Positions 21,774-29,025 of a stretch of DNA of 30,717 nucleotides are shown one piece after another. A model generated the notes under the pieces. The model was not told the origin of the DNA, searched no databases, and was given only the letters and a program-made list of their open reading frames with translations. Made by a program: the position numbers and the translations under genes. The stretch lies in contig CAAEHI010000055.1 of NCBI GenBank assembly GCA_900755685.1, positions 1-30,717 of the forward strand, written 5' to 3'. Numbering within the stretch: the stretch's first letter is position 1; the number at the start of each line of letters is the position of its first letter. The DNA comes from an uncultured Collinsella sp. (GTDB lineage Bacteria; Actinomycetota; Coriobacteriia; Coriobacteriales; Coriobacteriaceae).

Positions 21774-22682
21774 ATGATCAAACTTGTGCTGACCGATATG
21801 GACGATACACTGATTCCAGCCGGGCATGACGGCGCCAGCGACTACGCCATTGAGGGTATTCATGCCATGCAGGCGGCGGGTTTGCACTTTGGGCCGGTTT
21901 CGGGTCGTCAGCCGTCCGCGATGGGCTGGATGTTCAAAAACCGTTCCGGGTGTTATTCGACCGGTGCGTTCTGTAACGGCCAGGTGATGTTTGTTGACGG
22001 CGAAGTAGTCGCCTCGCGCGCAATCGACAACGATGCTCTGATGCGTTTGGCCGACTATCTGGAGCAAGAGACCGACGATACATTTCTAAAAGTCTACAGC
22101 CTGGGCGATGACTTTTGGGGCAACGATGCCCATTGTGTGACGAGTGACCCCGAGCGCGTTCGTCGCGCCATGGAGTCGGGCGGCAACGCGTGGCTCAAAG
22201 GCGAAGAGGCCCCATGTCGTCCCGTCGTCGATGACGCGTCGGTGTTTAAGGCGAATATCTGGAGTGCCCGTTCGCGTGAGGAGCTCGCGGAACTACGTGA
22301 GCGCGTTGCCGCTGAGGTGCCGGAACTCTCGCTTGTGTTTCCCAACAACCGAGTGCGCCTGTTCGACATCCTTCCGGCTGGTTGGGACAAGGGCTGCGCT
22401 GCGCTGGAGCTGGCGCGCGCTTTGGGCCTGACGCCCGACGAGGTGGCCGTATTCGGCGATTCTGATAACGATTTGCCCATGATCGATGCCGTTCCTAACT
22501 CCGTTGCAGTCGCCAATGCCAACGAGGCCGTCACGGCTGCCGCACGCTGGCATATTGGCGCTGCGGCAGATGATGCGGTTGCCGGGGCTCTGCATCAGAT
22601 TGCCGCCTGCGCCGCGACGGGGGAGATGCCGTCGTTTATGCGTCAAATGGACGCGGCAGGTTTTGGCGTCACGAACGTCTAG
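21774..22682 (+). CDS. Cof-type HAD-IIB phosphatase
   Basis: This 302-aa HAD hydrolase probably dephosphorylates a sugar phosphate or a cofactor phosphate. Motif I is DMDDTL with nucleophile D8 and D10; motif II is PVSGRQPS near residue 42; the motif III Lys is in GWDKGCAALELARALGL near residue 204; and motif IV is FGDSDNDLPMI near 226. The large Cof-type cap lies between residues 80 and 190. The substrate is not evident. The ATG at 21774 follows GAGGGG; the open frame further upstream runs through a repeat and is not coding. The LysR gene starts 10 nt after its stop, so the two are probably co-transcribed. Confidence 0.88.
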   Translation: MIKLVLTDMDDTLIPAGHDGASDYAIEGIHAMQAAGLHFGPVSGRQPSAMGWMFKNRSGCYSTGAFCNGQVMFVDGEVVASRAIDNDALMRLADYLEQETDDTFLKVYSLGDDFWGNDAHCVTSDPERVRRAMESGGNAWLKGEEAPCRPVVDDASVFKANIWSARSREELAELRERVAAEVPELSLVFPNNRVRLFDILPAGWDKGCAALELARALGLTPDEVAVFGDSDNDLPMIDAVPNSVAVANANEAVTAAARWHIGAAADDAVAGALHQIAACAATGEMPSFMRQMDAAGFGVTNV

Positions 22683-22692
22683 GGAGAAGGCT

Positions 22693-23589
22693 ATGAAGCT
22701 TCAGCAGCTCAGATATGTTGTTAAGGTTGCCGAATGCGGTAGCATCACCGAGGCCTCGCGCCGGCTCTTTGTGTCGCAGCCCTCGATTACCGCGTCGATT
22801 CGCGATCTCGAAAACGAGATGGGTGTGCATATCTTTGAGCGCACCAACAAGGGCGTCATTGTGTCCGAGGAAGGCGAGACCTTCTTGGGCTACGCGCGCC
22901 AGGTGCTCGACCAGGCCGACCTGCTCGAGGGCAAGTACAAAGGCACGTCCGAGCAGGTGCCGCACTTTAGTGTGAGCTGCCAGCATTATTCCTTTGCCGT
23001 TAATGCGTTTGTCGATGTGATCCGCGAGTTCGATGCCGCGCGCTACGACTTTACCCTGCGCGAGGAGCAGACCCACGAAATTATCGAGGACGTCGCGCAT
23101 ATGAAAAGCGAACTCGGCATCCTGTATCTGTCGGAGCACAATCGCGAGGTCATCGAGCGCATGCTTGCCGCCAACGAGCTCGTGTTCGAAGGGCTCTTCT
23201 GCGCCACGCCGCATGTCTTCGTCTGCGCCGACCATCCGCTGGCGGGCCGCTCCAGCGTGACGCTCGAGGATCTGGAAGACTACCCGTTCCTGTCCTACGA
23301 GCAGGGCAGCTACAACTCGTTTTACTATTCCGAGGAGCTGACCTCGACGTTTGAGCGTCGCAAAAATATCCGCGTGCGCGACCGTGCGACGTTGTTCAAT
23401 TTGGCCATGGGCCTCAACGGCTACACGGTATGCTCGGGCGTGATCAGCCACGAGCTCAACGGCCCCGGCATTATCTCGATTCCGCTCGACGTGGACGAGT
23501 ACATGGAGATTGGCATCATCACGCGCAAGAACACGACGCTCACGCGCTACGGTCGGGCCTATATCGACGCGATTCGTCAGCATATCTAG
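22693..23589 (+). CDS. LysR-family transcriptional regulator
   Basis: This 298-aa regulator has the LysR winged helix-turn-helix at residues 1-60 (LQQLRYVVKVAECGSITEAS, RRLFVSQPSITASIRDLE) and a periplasmic-binding-like effector domain from about residue 90. The effector part resembles the CysB/MetR-type branch in layout, but I cannot name the ligand. It starts at ATG 22693 with GGGAGAAGG just upstream. The next gene encodes a MetE-like methyltransferase 155 nt downstream, with a LysR-box-like inverted repeat in the gap, so control of methionine synthesis is a reasonable inference. Confidence 0.88.
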   Translation: MKLQQLRYVVKVAECGSITEASRRLFVSQPSITASIRDLENEMGVHIFERTNKGVIVSEEGETFLGYARQVLDQADLLEGKYKGTSEQVPHFSVSCQHYSFAVNAFVDVIREFDAARYDFTLREEQTHEIIEDVAHMKSELGILYLSEHNREVIERMLAANELVFEGLFCATPHVFVCADHPLAGRSSVTLEDLEDYPFLSYEQGSYNSFYYSEELTSTFERRKNIRVRDRATLFNLAMGLNGYTVCSGVISHELNGPGIISIPLDVDEYMEIGIITRKNTTLTRYGRAYIDAIRQHI

Positions 23590-23635
23590 GCTGCTGTGCT
23601 CCGCACGGTTCAAGTCTCTTTATGACAGTCCAGAC

Positions 23636-23658
23636 TGATATAGGAAGCATCTATATCA
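23636..23658. promoter_or_regulatory. LysR-box-like inverted repeat
   Basis: Perfect 8-bp arms TGATATAG (23636-23643) and CTATATCA (23651-23658) with a 7-nt centre form a T-N11-A-type site of the kind LysR regulators bind. It lies 47 nt after the LysR stop codon and 86 nt before the MetE-like ATG, on the likely promoter of the latter. Confidence 0.6.
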
Positions 23659-23690
23659 AACTGTTATAAACGTATATTTTACGATGACCA

Positions 23691-23704
23691 TATGAGCGCT
23701 CATA
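23691..23704. promoter_or_regulatory. 14-bp palindrome before the MetE-like gene
   Basis: TATGAGCGCTCATA is a perfect palindrome 41 nt before the ATG at 23745. It probably lies near the transcription start or in the leader and could be a second operator. No regulator can be assigned from the sequence. Confidence 0.45.
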
Positions 23705-23744
23705 CTCTGTCCCAGTAAAGCAACCAATGCAAAGGGAGATATCT

Positions 23745-24878
23745 ATGAGCACTTCGATTCAACCGAACGCGCCGTTTCGTGCCGATATCGTCGGCAGTTT
23801 TCTTCGTCCGCAGGCTGTAAAGGATGCCCGTGCCGCCTATGTCGCGGGTAAACTCGACGCTTCCGGCCTTAAGGCCGTCGAGGACGAGGCCATCCGCGAC
23901 TTAGTGGCCAAGCAGAAGGCCGCCGGCCTGCAGGTGATCACCGATGGCGAGTTCCGCCGCAGCTACTGGCACCTCGATTTTATGTGGGGCCTTAACGGCA
24001 TTGAGCGCCGCACCTCACGCACGGGTTATATGTTCCATGACGAGGAGACGACGGCCGACACCGCCGTGGTTACCGGTCCCATTAGCGGCGAGAACCACCC
24101 GTTCGTCGAGCATTTTAAGTTTGTCAAGGCGCTTGAGGGGGAGGGCCAGGTCGCGCGTCAAACCATTCCGGCGCCGATCCAGACGTTCTCGGAGGTTACG
24201 CTCGACCGCTGCGATGGACAGCAGGAGAGTCTGCGCGCCGTCTACAAGACCGATGAGGAACTTGCCGACGCCATTGCAGCCGCTTATCGCACGGTGATCG
24301 CCGACCTGTATGCCGCGGGCTGCCGCAACATCCAATTTGATGACTGCACCTGGGGCATCTATTGCGATACCGACTTTGTGTCCAAGACCGGCATGAGCCC
24401 GGTTGACCTGCAAAAGGTGAGCGAGCTGGGCGTGGCGCTCAACAATGCCGCCATCGCGGGCAAGCCCGACGATCTGGTTATCAACACGCACGTGTGCCGC
24501 GGCAACTATCACTCCACCTATGCTTTTGAGGGCGGCTACGACCCCATCGCGCCGTACCTGTTCGCACATGAGAACGTCGATGCGTTCTATCTGGAGTTCG
24601 ACACACCCCGCGCCGGTGGTTTTGAGCCGCTCAAGTACGTTGCCCCCGGCAAGAAGGTCGTGCTGGGCCTGGTGACCACCAAGGCGGCAGAGCTCGAGAA
24701 CGAGGACGTTATCGTCGAGCGCATCCGCGAAGCTGCAAAGTATGTGCCGCTCAAGAACCTGTACCTGTCGCCCCAGTGCGGCTTTGCCAGCTGCGAGATT
24801 GGCAACAAACTGACCGAGGACGAACAGTGGGCAAAGATTGCGCTGGTCAAGCGCGTTGCCGAGCACGTTTGGAAGTAA
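23745..24878 (+). CDS. MetE-like cobalamin-independent methyltransferase
   Basis: This 377-aa protein matches the C-terminal (catalytic) half of cobalamin-independent methionine synthase, like the YxjG/YxjH group; it lacks the N-terminal half of full-length MetE (about 755 aa). It begins RADIVGSFLRPQAVKDAR. The likely zinc ligands are His and Cys in NTHVCRGNYHS near residue 252, Glu in YLEFDTP near 286 and Cys in SPQCGFASCE near 342. It probably moves a methyl group to homocysteine or a related thiol; the methyl donor is uncertain for short forms. AAAGGGAG precedes the ATG at 23745. It is probably governed by the LysR gene just upstream. Confidence 0.87.
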   Translation: MSTSIQPNAPFRADIVGSFLRPQAVKDARAAYVAGKLDASGLKAVEDEAIRDLVAKQKAAGLQVITDGEFRRSYWHLDFMWGLNGIERRTSRTGYMFHDEETTADTAVVTGPISGENHPFVEHFKFVKALEGEGQVARQTIPAPIQTFSEVTLDRCDGQQESLRAVYKTDEELADAIAAAYRTVIADLYAAGCRNIQFDDCTWGIYCDTDFVSKTGMSPVDLQKVSELGVALNNAAIAGKPDDLVINTHVCRGNYHSTYAFEGGYDPIAPYLFAHENVDAFYLEFDTPRAGGFEPLKYVAPGKKVVLGLVTTKAAELENEDVIVERIREAAKYVPLKNLYLSPQCGFASCEIGNKLTEDEQWAKIALVKRVAEHVWK

Positions 24879-25001
24879 CGCTACCGTTTGCAGGTGACGG
24901 CGCGTGCGAGACGTGGCGTATCACGTACAATGGTTCGGATCGTATCGATCGGGCAGGTTATCCGATATGCCTGATCGCCCTTCCATCATGAAAGGACTTC
25001 C

Positions 25002-25055
25002 ATGTCCCAATCCTCGACGCCCGCCGTATCTAAACTCGAGGAGACTGTCGAATAG
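25002..25055 (+). other. 17-codon reading frame with ribosome binding site
   Basis: GAAAGGA at 6-nt spacing precedes an ATG that starts a 17-residue frame, MSQSSTPAVSKLEETVE, ending TAG. Its hydrophilic composition resembles the start of a larger protein. Upstream are TACAAT at 24926-24931 (a possible -10) and a stem-loop (GATCGGGCA with TGCCTGATC) at 24946-24977. It may be the stump of a deleted gene, a leader peptide or a microprotein. The remaining bases from 24879 to 25116 hold nothing else I can support except the terminator. Confidence 0.4.
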
Positions 25056-25073
25056 TAGTTGTGTTCAGCTAAA

Positions 25074-25118
25074 TCAAAAAATGGCGTCCATGCGCATGTA
25101 CGCGTGGACGCCATTTTT
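25074..25118. terminator. Bidirectional terminator
   Basis: Arms AAAAATGGCGTCCA and TGGACGCCATTTTT, extended by a TGCG/CGCG pairing, enclose a short loop, with A and T runs at both outer ends. It touches the stop codon of the minus-strand esterase gene and also follows the 17-codon frame on the plus strand. Confidence 0.85.
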
Positions 25119-25830
25119 AATGCGTCAGTATCCAGTGGATGCCGCGCGCCATGCGCAGGTCAGTTTGGGCAAAATGATTGCCGGGGTTGAGCTCCAGCGT
25201 TGTTGGGATGTCGCGCTCGATAAACAGCTCTTCCATCGCGCGCGTATCGTCGAGTACGTGCCGCATCATGCGGTTGGGCGTCTTGGTTTCCTTTTTACCG
25301 AGCGACAGATAGGCGGCGTCGGGCGTAGCCGTCATCGTGCGCTCGCGCGCGTAGTCGATAAAGCCGGGGAACCACAGCGACCCCGATGCACTCGCTGCGC
25401 GCTCAAAGACATCTGTTTGCCAAAGTGCCCACAGTGCAAAAAGACCCGCCAACGAGTAGCCGGCAACGCCGCGCCAGGCAGGCGGTTGCGGGAGCGATGA
25501 TTCGGCCTGGGGGATTATCTGCTTCAACAACTCGTCAAGAAAACCAGCAGCCTGTCCGCCAAAGGGCTCGCTATCGCGTACGGTACCATCGCATGCCCAG
25601 GGGCTCAGCTCGCGATTCCAATCGAGCCCTCCAATGGCGACAAGGGTGAACGGCGGGCAGTCGAGCTCTCGGCAGCGCTCGTAGACTTCACTACCGTCGC
25701 CCATAACCACGGGGAGATAGATGACGGGCGCGCCTTCCGCACGCTCTGAATAAACGGTTATCTGCTTATGATGCGCTTCCAAGGCAGGCTTCTCTCGGTG
25801 TTGTGATATTGACAGCCTCAATTGTCGCAC
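25117..25830 (-). CDS. Putative esterase, alpha/beta hydrolase
   Basis: This protein of up to 237 aa belongs to the putative-esterase (PF00756-like) branch of alpha/beta hydrolases. It has VIYLPVVMGDGSEVYERC near residue 36, the nucleophile elbow GYSLAGLFALWAL near 147, SASGSLWFPGF near 167, and the catalytic His in LNPGNHFAQTDLR near 216. Relatives hydrolyse siderophore esters or acyl esters, but the substrate is not evident. There is no signal peptide. The start is uncertain: GTG at 25830 gives the full length, while the TTG at 25782 (LEAHHKQITVYSERA) better fits the usual beginning of the fold, and neither has a strong binding site. Confidence 0.78.
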   Translation of the reverse strand: MRQLRLSISQHREKPALEAHHKQITVYSERAEGAPVIYLPVVMGDGSEVYERCRELDCPPFTLVAIGGLDWNRELSPWACDGTVRDSEPFGGQAAGFLDELLKQIIPQAESSLPQPPAWRGVAGYSLAGLFALWALWQTDVFERAASASGSLWFPGFIDYARERTMTATPDAAYLSLGKKETKTPNRMMRHVLDDTRAMEELFIERDIPTTLELNPGNHFAQTDLRMARGIHWILTH

Positions 25831-25858
25831 GCTGGCACGGGGGCAGACGCTAAAAGAA

Positions 25859-25893
25859 AGGCGCGGAGCCGCTCGATGCGATTCCGCGCCTTG
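25859..25893 (-). terminator. Intrinsic terminator after the purine permease
   Basis: On the minus strand, arms AAGGCGCGGA and TCCGCGCCTT enclose a 14-nt loop and are followed by TCTTTT. It lies between the permease stop (25920) and the esterase start. Confidence 0.82.
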
Positions 25894-25919
25894 TTGTTTT
25901 GCTTTAGCAGACTATGCCG

Positions 25920-27233
25920 TTACGCCACGAAGAAGTAGACGAGGAAGGCGAGGGCTGCGATCCACATGAGCGGCTTGATCTTGGAGGCCTCGCCCTTAAA
26001 GAGTGCGACGATCACGTAGGTGATAAAGCCCAGGCCAATGCCGGCAGAGATGGAGTAGGTGAAGGGCACGCCGGCGACAATCATGAACGCCGGGAAACCC
26101 TGCGACACGTCGGACCAGTCGATCTCGGAGGCCTCGCTCATCATGAGGTAGCCGACGTAGACCAGAGCACCACAGGTGGCGGCGCTGGAAACGATGGTGA
26201 CGATGGGGGAGAAGAACGCGGCGAGAATGAACAGCACGCCGGTGGTGACGGAGGTGAGGCCCGTGCGGCCACCGTCGGCAGCGCCAGAGGTGGACTCGAC
26301 GAAAGTGGTGATGGAGGAGACGCCCATAAAGCCACCGGCAGCAGCGGCCACGGAGTCGACGACCAGGATGGGACGGATGTCCTCGACATTGCCGTCCTCG
26401 GTCAAGAACTCGCCCTGCTTGGCGACGGCCATCGCGGTGCCCATGGTGTCGAAGAAGTCACTCATGAGCAGCGAGAAGGCAACGACGAGCAGCATCGGGT
26501 CGGTCAGAACCTTCACGATGGCCATGTTGCCATCGGCGGTGCTGGCAAACGGGGCGCCAAAGGTCGAGAAATCGAGCGGTGCGATGAGGCCCTCGGGCGC
26601 ATGGGTGACGCCCAGCGGGATACCGGCGATAACGGCGACGATGATGCCGATGAGCAGCGAACCCGGCACGTTGCGGGAAGCCAGAGCAACCGTCACGACG
26701 ATGGAGATGATGCCGACGATAAAGGTGGGGGAGGTGATGTCGCCCAGGCCGACGAGCGTACCGGCGCCAGCGGTGATGATACCGGCGTCGCACAAGCCGA
26801 TCATGGCGATAAACAGGCCCAAGCCAACCGAGATGGCGTGGCGCAGGACCACGGGGATGGCGTCCATAATGGCCTCGCGCAGGCCGCACAGGACGAGCAG
26901 CAAGATGACGATACCCTCGAGGAAGATAACGCTCATGGCCACGTGCCAGTCACCGCCGCACATGGTGGTGGCGATGCCCGCGATCATGGCGTTGATGCCC
27001 AGGCCCGAAGCGCAGGCGAGCGGGCGGTTGGCGAAGATGCCCATGCAGATGGTCATGATGCCGGCGCCCAGGCAAGTGGCGCAGGCGAGCGCTCCCGCAT
27101 CGATGCCGGCGCCCGAGAGCACCGCGGGGTTGACGGCAATGATGTAGGCCATCGCCAGGAACGTTGTCAGTCCAGCGCGAAGTTCGGTCCCGATTGTGGA
27201 CTTGCGCTCGCTGACGTGAAATAGTTCGTCCAT
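25920..27233 (-). CDS. AzgA-type purine permease (NCS2 superfamily)
   Basis: This 437-aa membrane protein is a xanthine/uracil-superfamily transporter of the AzgA/PbuG branch, likely importing adenine, guanine or hypoxanthine. It starts MDELFHVSERKSTIGTELRA, then has about 12 hydrophobic segments. Branch signatures include GLTTFLAMAYIIAVNPAVLS near residue 23, the substrate-region SDFFDTMGTAMAVAKQ near 250 and STSGAADGGRTGLTSV near 312. Length matches the family (about 430-450). AAGGAAAGG precedes the ATG at 27233; an upstream in-frame start adds 19 residues without support. It is a single gene with its own terminator. The exact purine is not readable. No purine riboswitch is evident in the leader. 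Confidence 0.9.
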   Translation of the reverse strand: MDELFHVSERKSTIGTELRAGLTTFLAMAYIIAVNPAVLSGAGIDAGALACATCLGAGIMTICMGIFANRPLACASGLGINAMIAGIATTMCGGDWHVAMSVIFLEGIVILLLVLCGLREAIMDAIPVVLRHAISVGLGLFIAMIGLCDAGIITAGAGTLVGLGDITSPTFIVGIISIVVTVALASRNVPGSLLIGIIVAVIAGIPLGVTHAPEGLIAPLDFSTFGAPFASTADGNMAIVKVLTDPMLLVVAFSLLMSDFFDTMGTAMAVAKQGEFLTEDGNVEDIRPILVVDSVAAAAGGFMGVSSITTFVESTSGAADGGRTGLTSVTTGVLFILAAFFSPIVTIVSSAATCGALVYVGYLMMSEASEIDWSDVSQGFPAFMIVAGVPFTYSISAGIGLGFITYVIVALFKGEASKIKPLMWIAALAFLVYFFVA

Positions 27234-27426
27234 GTATACCCTTTCCTTGTTCGGCCCCGAGTTTAGGCCGATTGACACGAACTCACTCACTATATCGCCT
27301 TTACAACCTTGCTGTTCCTCACATGTTGATGTTCGGCGCTTTGTAGCGGACGGGCGGTATTTTCCGTATGAAAATGTGTGGGTACCGTATACTTAAGCAG
27401 TTACAACGACCCCTATGGAGGAACGT

Positions 27427-27846
27427 ATGATTAAAGAGCTCTGCCACGACGAGGCTATTCTGTCCCAGCGTTGCGAGGTCGCGACCGTCGAGGACGAGTC
27501 GGTGGCACAGGACCTGATCGATACCATCAAGTCGCTCGACGATGCCGGCTGCCTTGCCGCCAACCAGATTGGCGTCACCAAGAAGGTCTGCGTCTACCTG
27601 GACGATGCCGGCGAGCCCCATGTGCTCTACAACCCCCGCCTGGTGTTTGGCCTGGGTGCCAGCAAGATGGAGGAGAGCTGCCTGACGCACGAGGAGATCA
27701 CCAAGTCCACGCGCTACATCAAGTGCAAGGTTGCCTTTGACCAGATCGTCGACGGCAAGATGCGCGAGCGCAAGCAGGACTTTGTGGGCTTCGAGGCTCA
27801 AATGATCCAGCATATGATTGATCACTGCTTAGGCAAACTCGTCTAG
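27427..27846 (+). CDS. Peptide-deformylase homologue lacking the catalytic glutamate
   Basis: This 139-aa protein has the deformylase fold and motif order: GCLAANQIGV (41-50, Gln47) for the GxGLAAxQ motif, EESCLTHEE (82-90, metal-ligand Cys85) for EGCLS, and QHMIDHCLG (128-136) where QHExDHLxG is expected. His129 and His133 are present, so a metal may be bound, but the catalytic Glu position is Met130 (codon ATG). Formyl-methionine removal is therefore doubtful. GGAGG stands just before the ATG at 27427; the in-frame ATG four codons upstream lies within that site. It is a single gene with a terminator. Length is short against the usual 150-190 aa. Confidence 0.85.
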   Translation: MIKELCHDEAILSQRCEVATVEDESVAQDLIDTIKSLDDAGCLAANQIGVTKKVCVYLDDAGEPHVLYNPRLVFGLGASKMEESCLTHEEITKSTRYIKCKVAFDQIVDGKMRERKQDFVGFEAQMIQHMIDHCLGKLV

Positions 27847-27882
27847 AGTGGTTCAATTGGGGGCCGAATTTGCGGTCTTTGT

Positions 27883-27916
27883 CCCGGACGTGGCATTGTT
27901 GTCATGTCCGGGCTTT
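27883..27916 (+). terminator. Intrinsic terminator after the deformylase-like gene
   Basis: Arms CCCGGACGTG (27883-27892) and CATGTCCGGG (27903-27912) pair with one wobble, enclose a 10-nt loop and are followed by CTTTTGTGTTT. It lies 37 nt after the stop codon. Confidence 0.85.
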
Positions 27917-27980
27917 TGTGTTTAGCGCCTTTTTGTTTGGTGACAATAAGCTTAGCAAGAACGTAAGGCTAGGAGGCGCT

Positions 27981-28946
27981 ATGTGTACGAGTATTCGATT
28001 TACCGATAATTCTGGCCACATGTATCTGGGCCGCAACCTCGACTGGAGCTTTGACTACGGCCAACAGGTTCGCGTGATGCCGCGCGGGTTTCACATTCCG
28101 TATTCGTTTATCGACGACGCGACAGCGGCACACGCGGTGATCGGTATGTGCATCGATTACAAGAACTACCCCATGTTTTTCGATTGCGGTAACGATGCGG
28201 GTCTGGCTGTGGCGGGGCTCAACTTTCCCGGCTATGCCGAGTATGCCGAGGGCCCGGTTGATGGAAAGACCAATATCGCGGCCTATGAGTTTCCCCTTTG
28301 GGTGGCGTCGACGTTCTCGACGGTCGACGAGGTCGAGGCCGCGCTGCGCGATACGGTGATTGTTGCTAAATCTGCAGGAGAGGGGCTGGGCGTGTCGCTG
28401 CTCCATTGGATTATCGGCGACAGCCAGCGTAGCATCGTGGTCGAGATGATGGCTGACGGCCTGCATGTATACGACGATCCGGTCGACACCCTTGCCAATC
28501 AGCCCACCTTCCCGTGGCACATGGAAAACCTGCGCACCTATATCACGGCCACAAGCGATTTTCCGCAGACGGCGACATGGCGTGGCGCCGAGCTCAAGCC
28601 CTATGGCGCGGGTGCCGGCATGCGCGGTATTCCGGGTGACTGCTATTCGCCGAGCCGTTTTGTAAAGGCGGCGTACCTCAATGCCAATTACCCGCAAAAG
28701 GAGAGCGAGACCGAAAACGTCGTCCGCATGTTCCGCTCGCTCGAGGGCGTGGTGATGATTGAGGGGGCGTCCAGGATGGGCGATGGCAAGTTCGAGAAGA
28801 CTATCTATACCGGATGCTTTAGCGCGCGCACGGGCAATTATTACTACGCGATGTATGATGATCCGTCGATTCGCTACGTGAGCCTGATGGATGCCGAGGG
28901 CGCGAGCCCCGATAGGCTCGTGGTTCCCGAGCCGCGCCGTTCGTAG
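27981..28946 (+). CDS. bsh: Choloylglycine (bile salt) hydrolase
   Basis: This 321-aa Ntn-hydrolase cleaves the amide bond of glycine- or taurine-conjugated bile salts, releasing free bile acids. After removal of Met1, Cys2 is the N-terminal nucleophile. The other catalytic residues appear at expected places: R18 and D21 (GRNLDW), N81 (AGLNFPG), N173 (ANQPTFPWH) and R226 (SRFVKAAY). The Asn at the 81/82 position fits bile salt hydrolases, where penicillin V acylases have Tyr. The frame lines up closely with the Clostridium perfringens enzyme as I remember it. AGGAGG precedes the ATG at 27981 by 4 nt. There is no signal peptide, so the enzyme is cytosolic. It stands alone. Confidence 0.93.
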   Translation: MCTSIRFTDNSGHMYLGRNLDWSFDYGQQVRVMPRGFHIPYSFIDDATAAHAVIGMCIDYKNYPMFFDCGNDAGLAVAGLNFPGYAEYAEGPVDGKTNIAAYEFPLWVASTFSTVDEVEAALRDTVIVAKSAGEGLGVSLLHWIIGDSQRSIVVEMMADGLHVYDDPVDTLANQPTFPWHMENLRTYITATSDFPQTATWRGAELKPYGAGAGMRGIPGDCYSPSRFVKAAYLNANYPQKESETENVVRMFRSLEGVVMIEGASRMGDGKFEKTIYTGCFSARTGNYYYAMYDDPSIRYVSLMDAEGASPDRLVVPEPRRS

Positions 28947-28970
28947 CCGTTAGCTTTACTGCAACGCAAA

Positions 28971-29004
28971 GCGGCCCTGCGTCTCTCGTGAGGTGCAGGG
29001 CCGC
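28971..29004. terminator. Hairpin between convergent bsh and kup
   Basis: Perfect 10-bp arms GCGGCCCTGC and GCAGGGCCGC enclose a 14-nt loop. AAA precedes the stem on the left. It sits between the ends of the bile salt hydrolase gene (plus) and the kup gene (minus), so it can serve both. Confidence 0.75.
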
Positions 29005-29025
29005 TGTCGTTGATTTGTGACGTCG

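Noticed and set aside
25914..27224. Open frame of 436 codons, very rich in Gly, Asp and His, opposite the purine permease
   Set aside because: Such composition is a mirror of hydrophobic codons on the opposite strand; the permease is certain.
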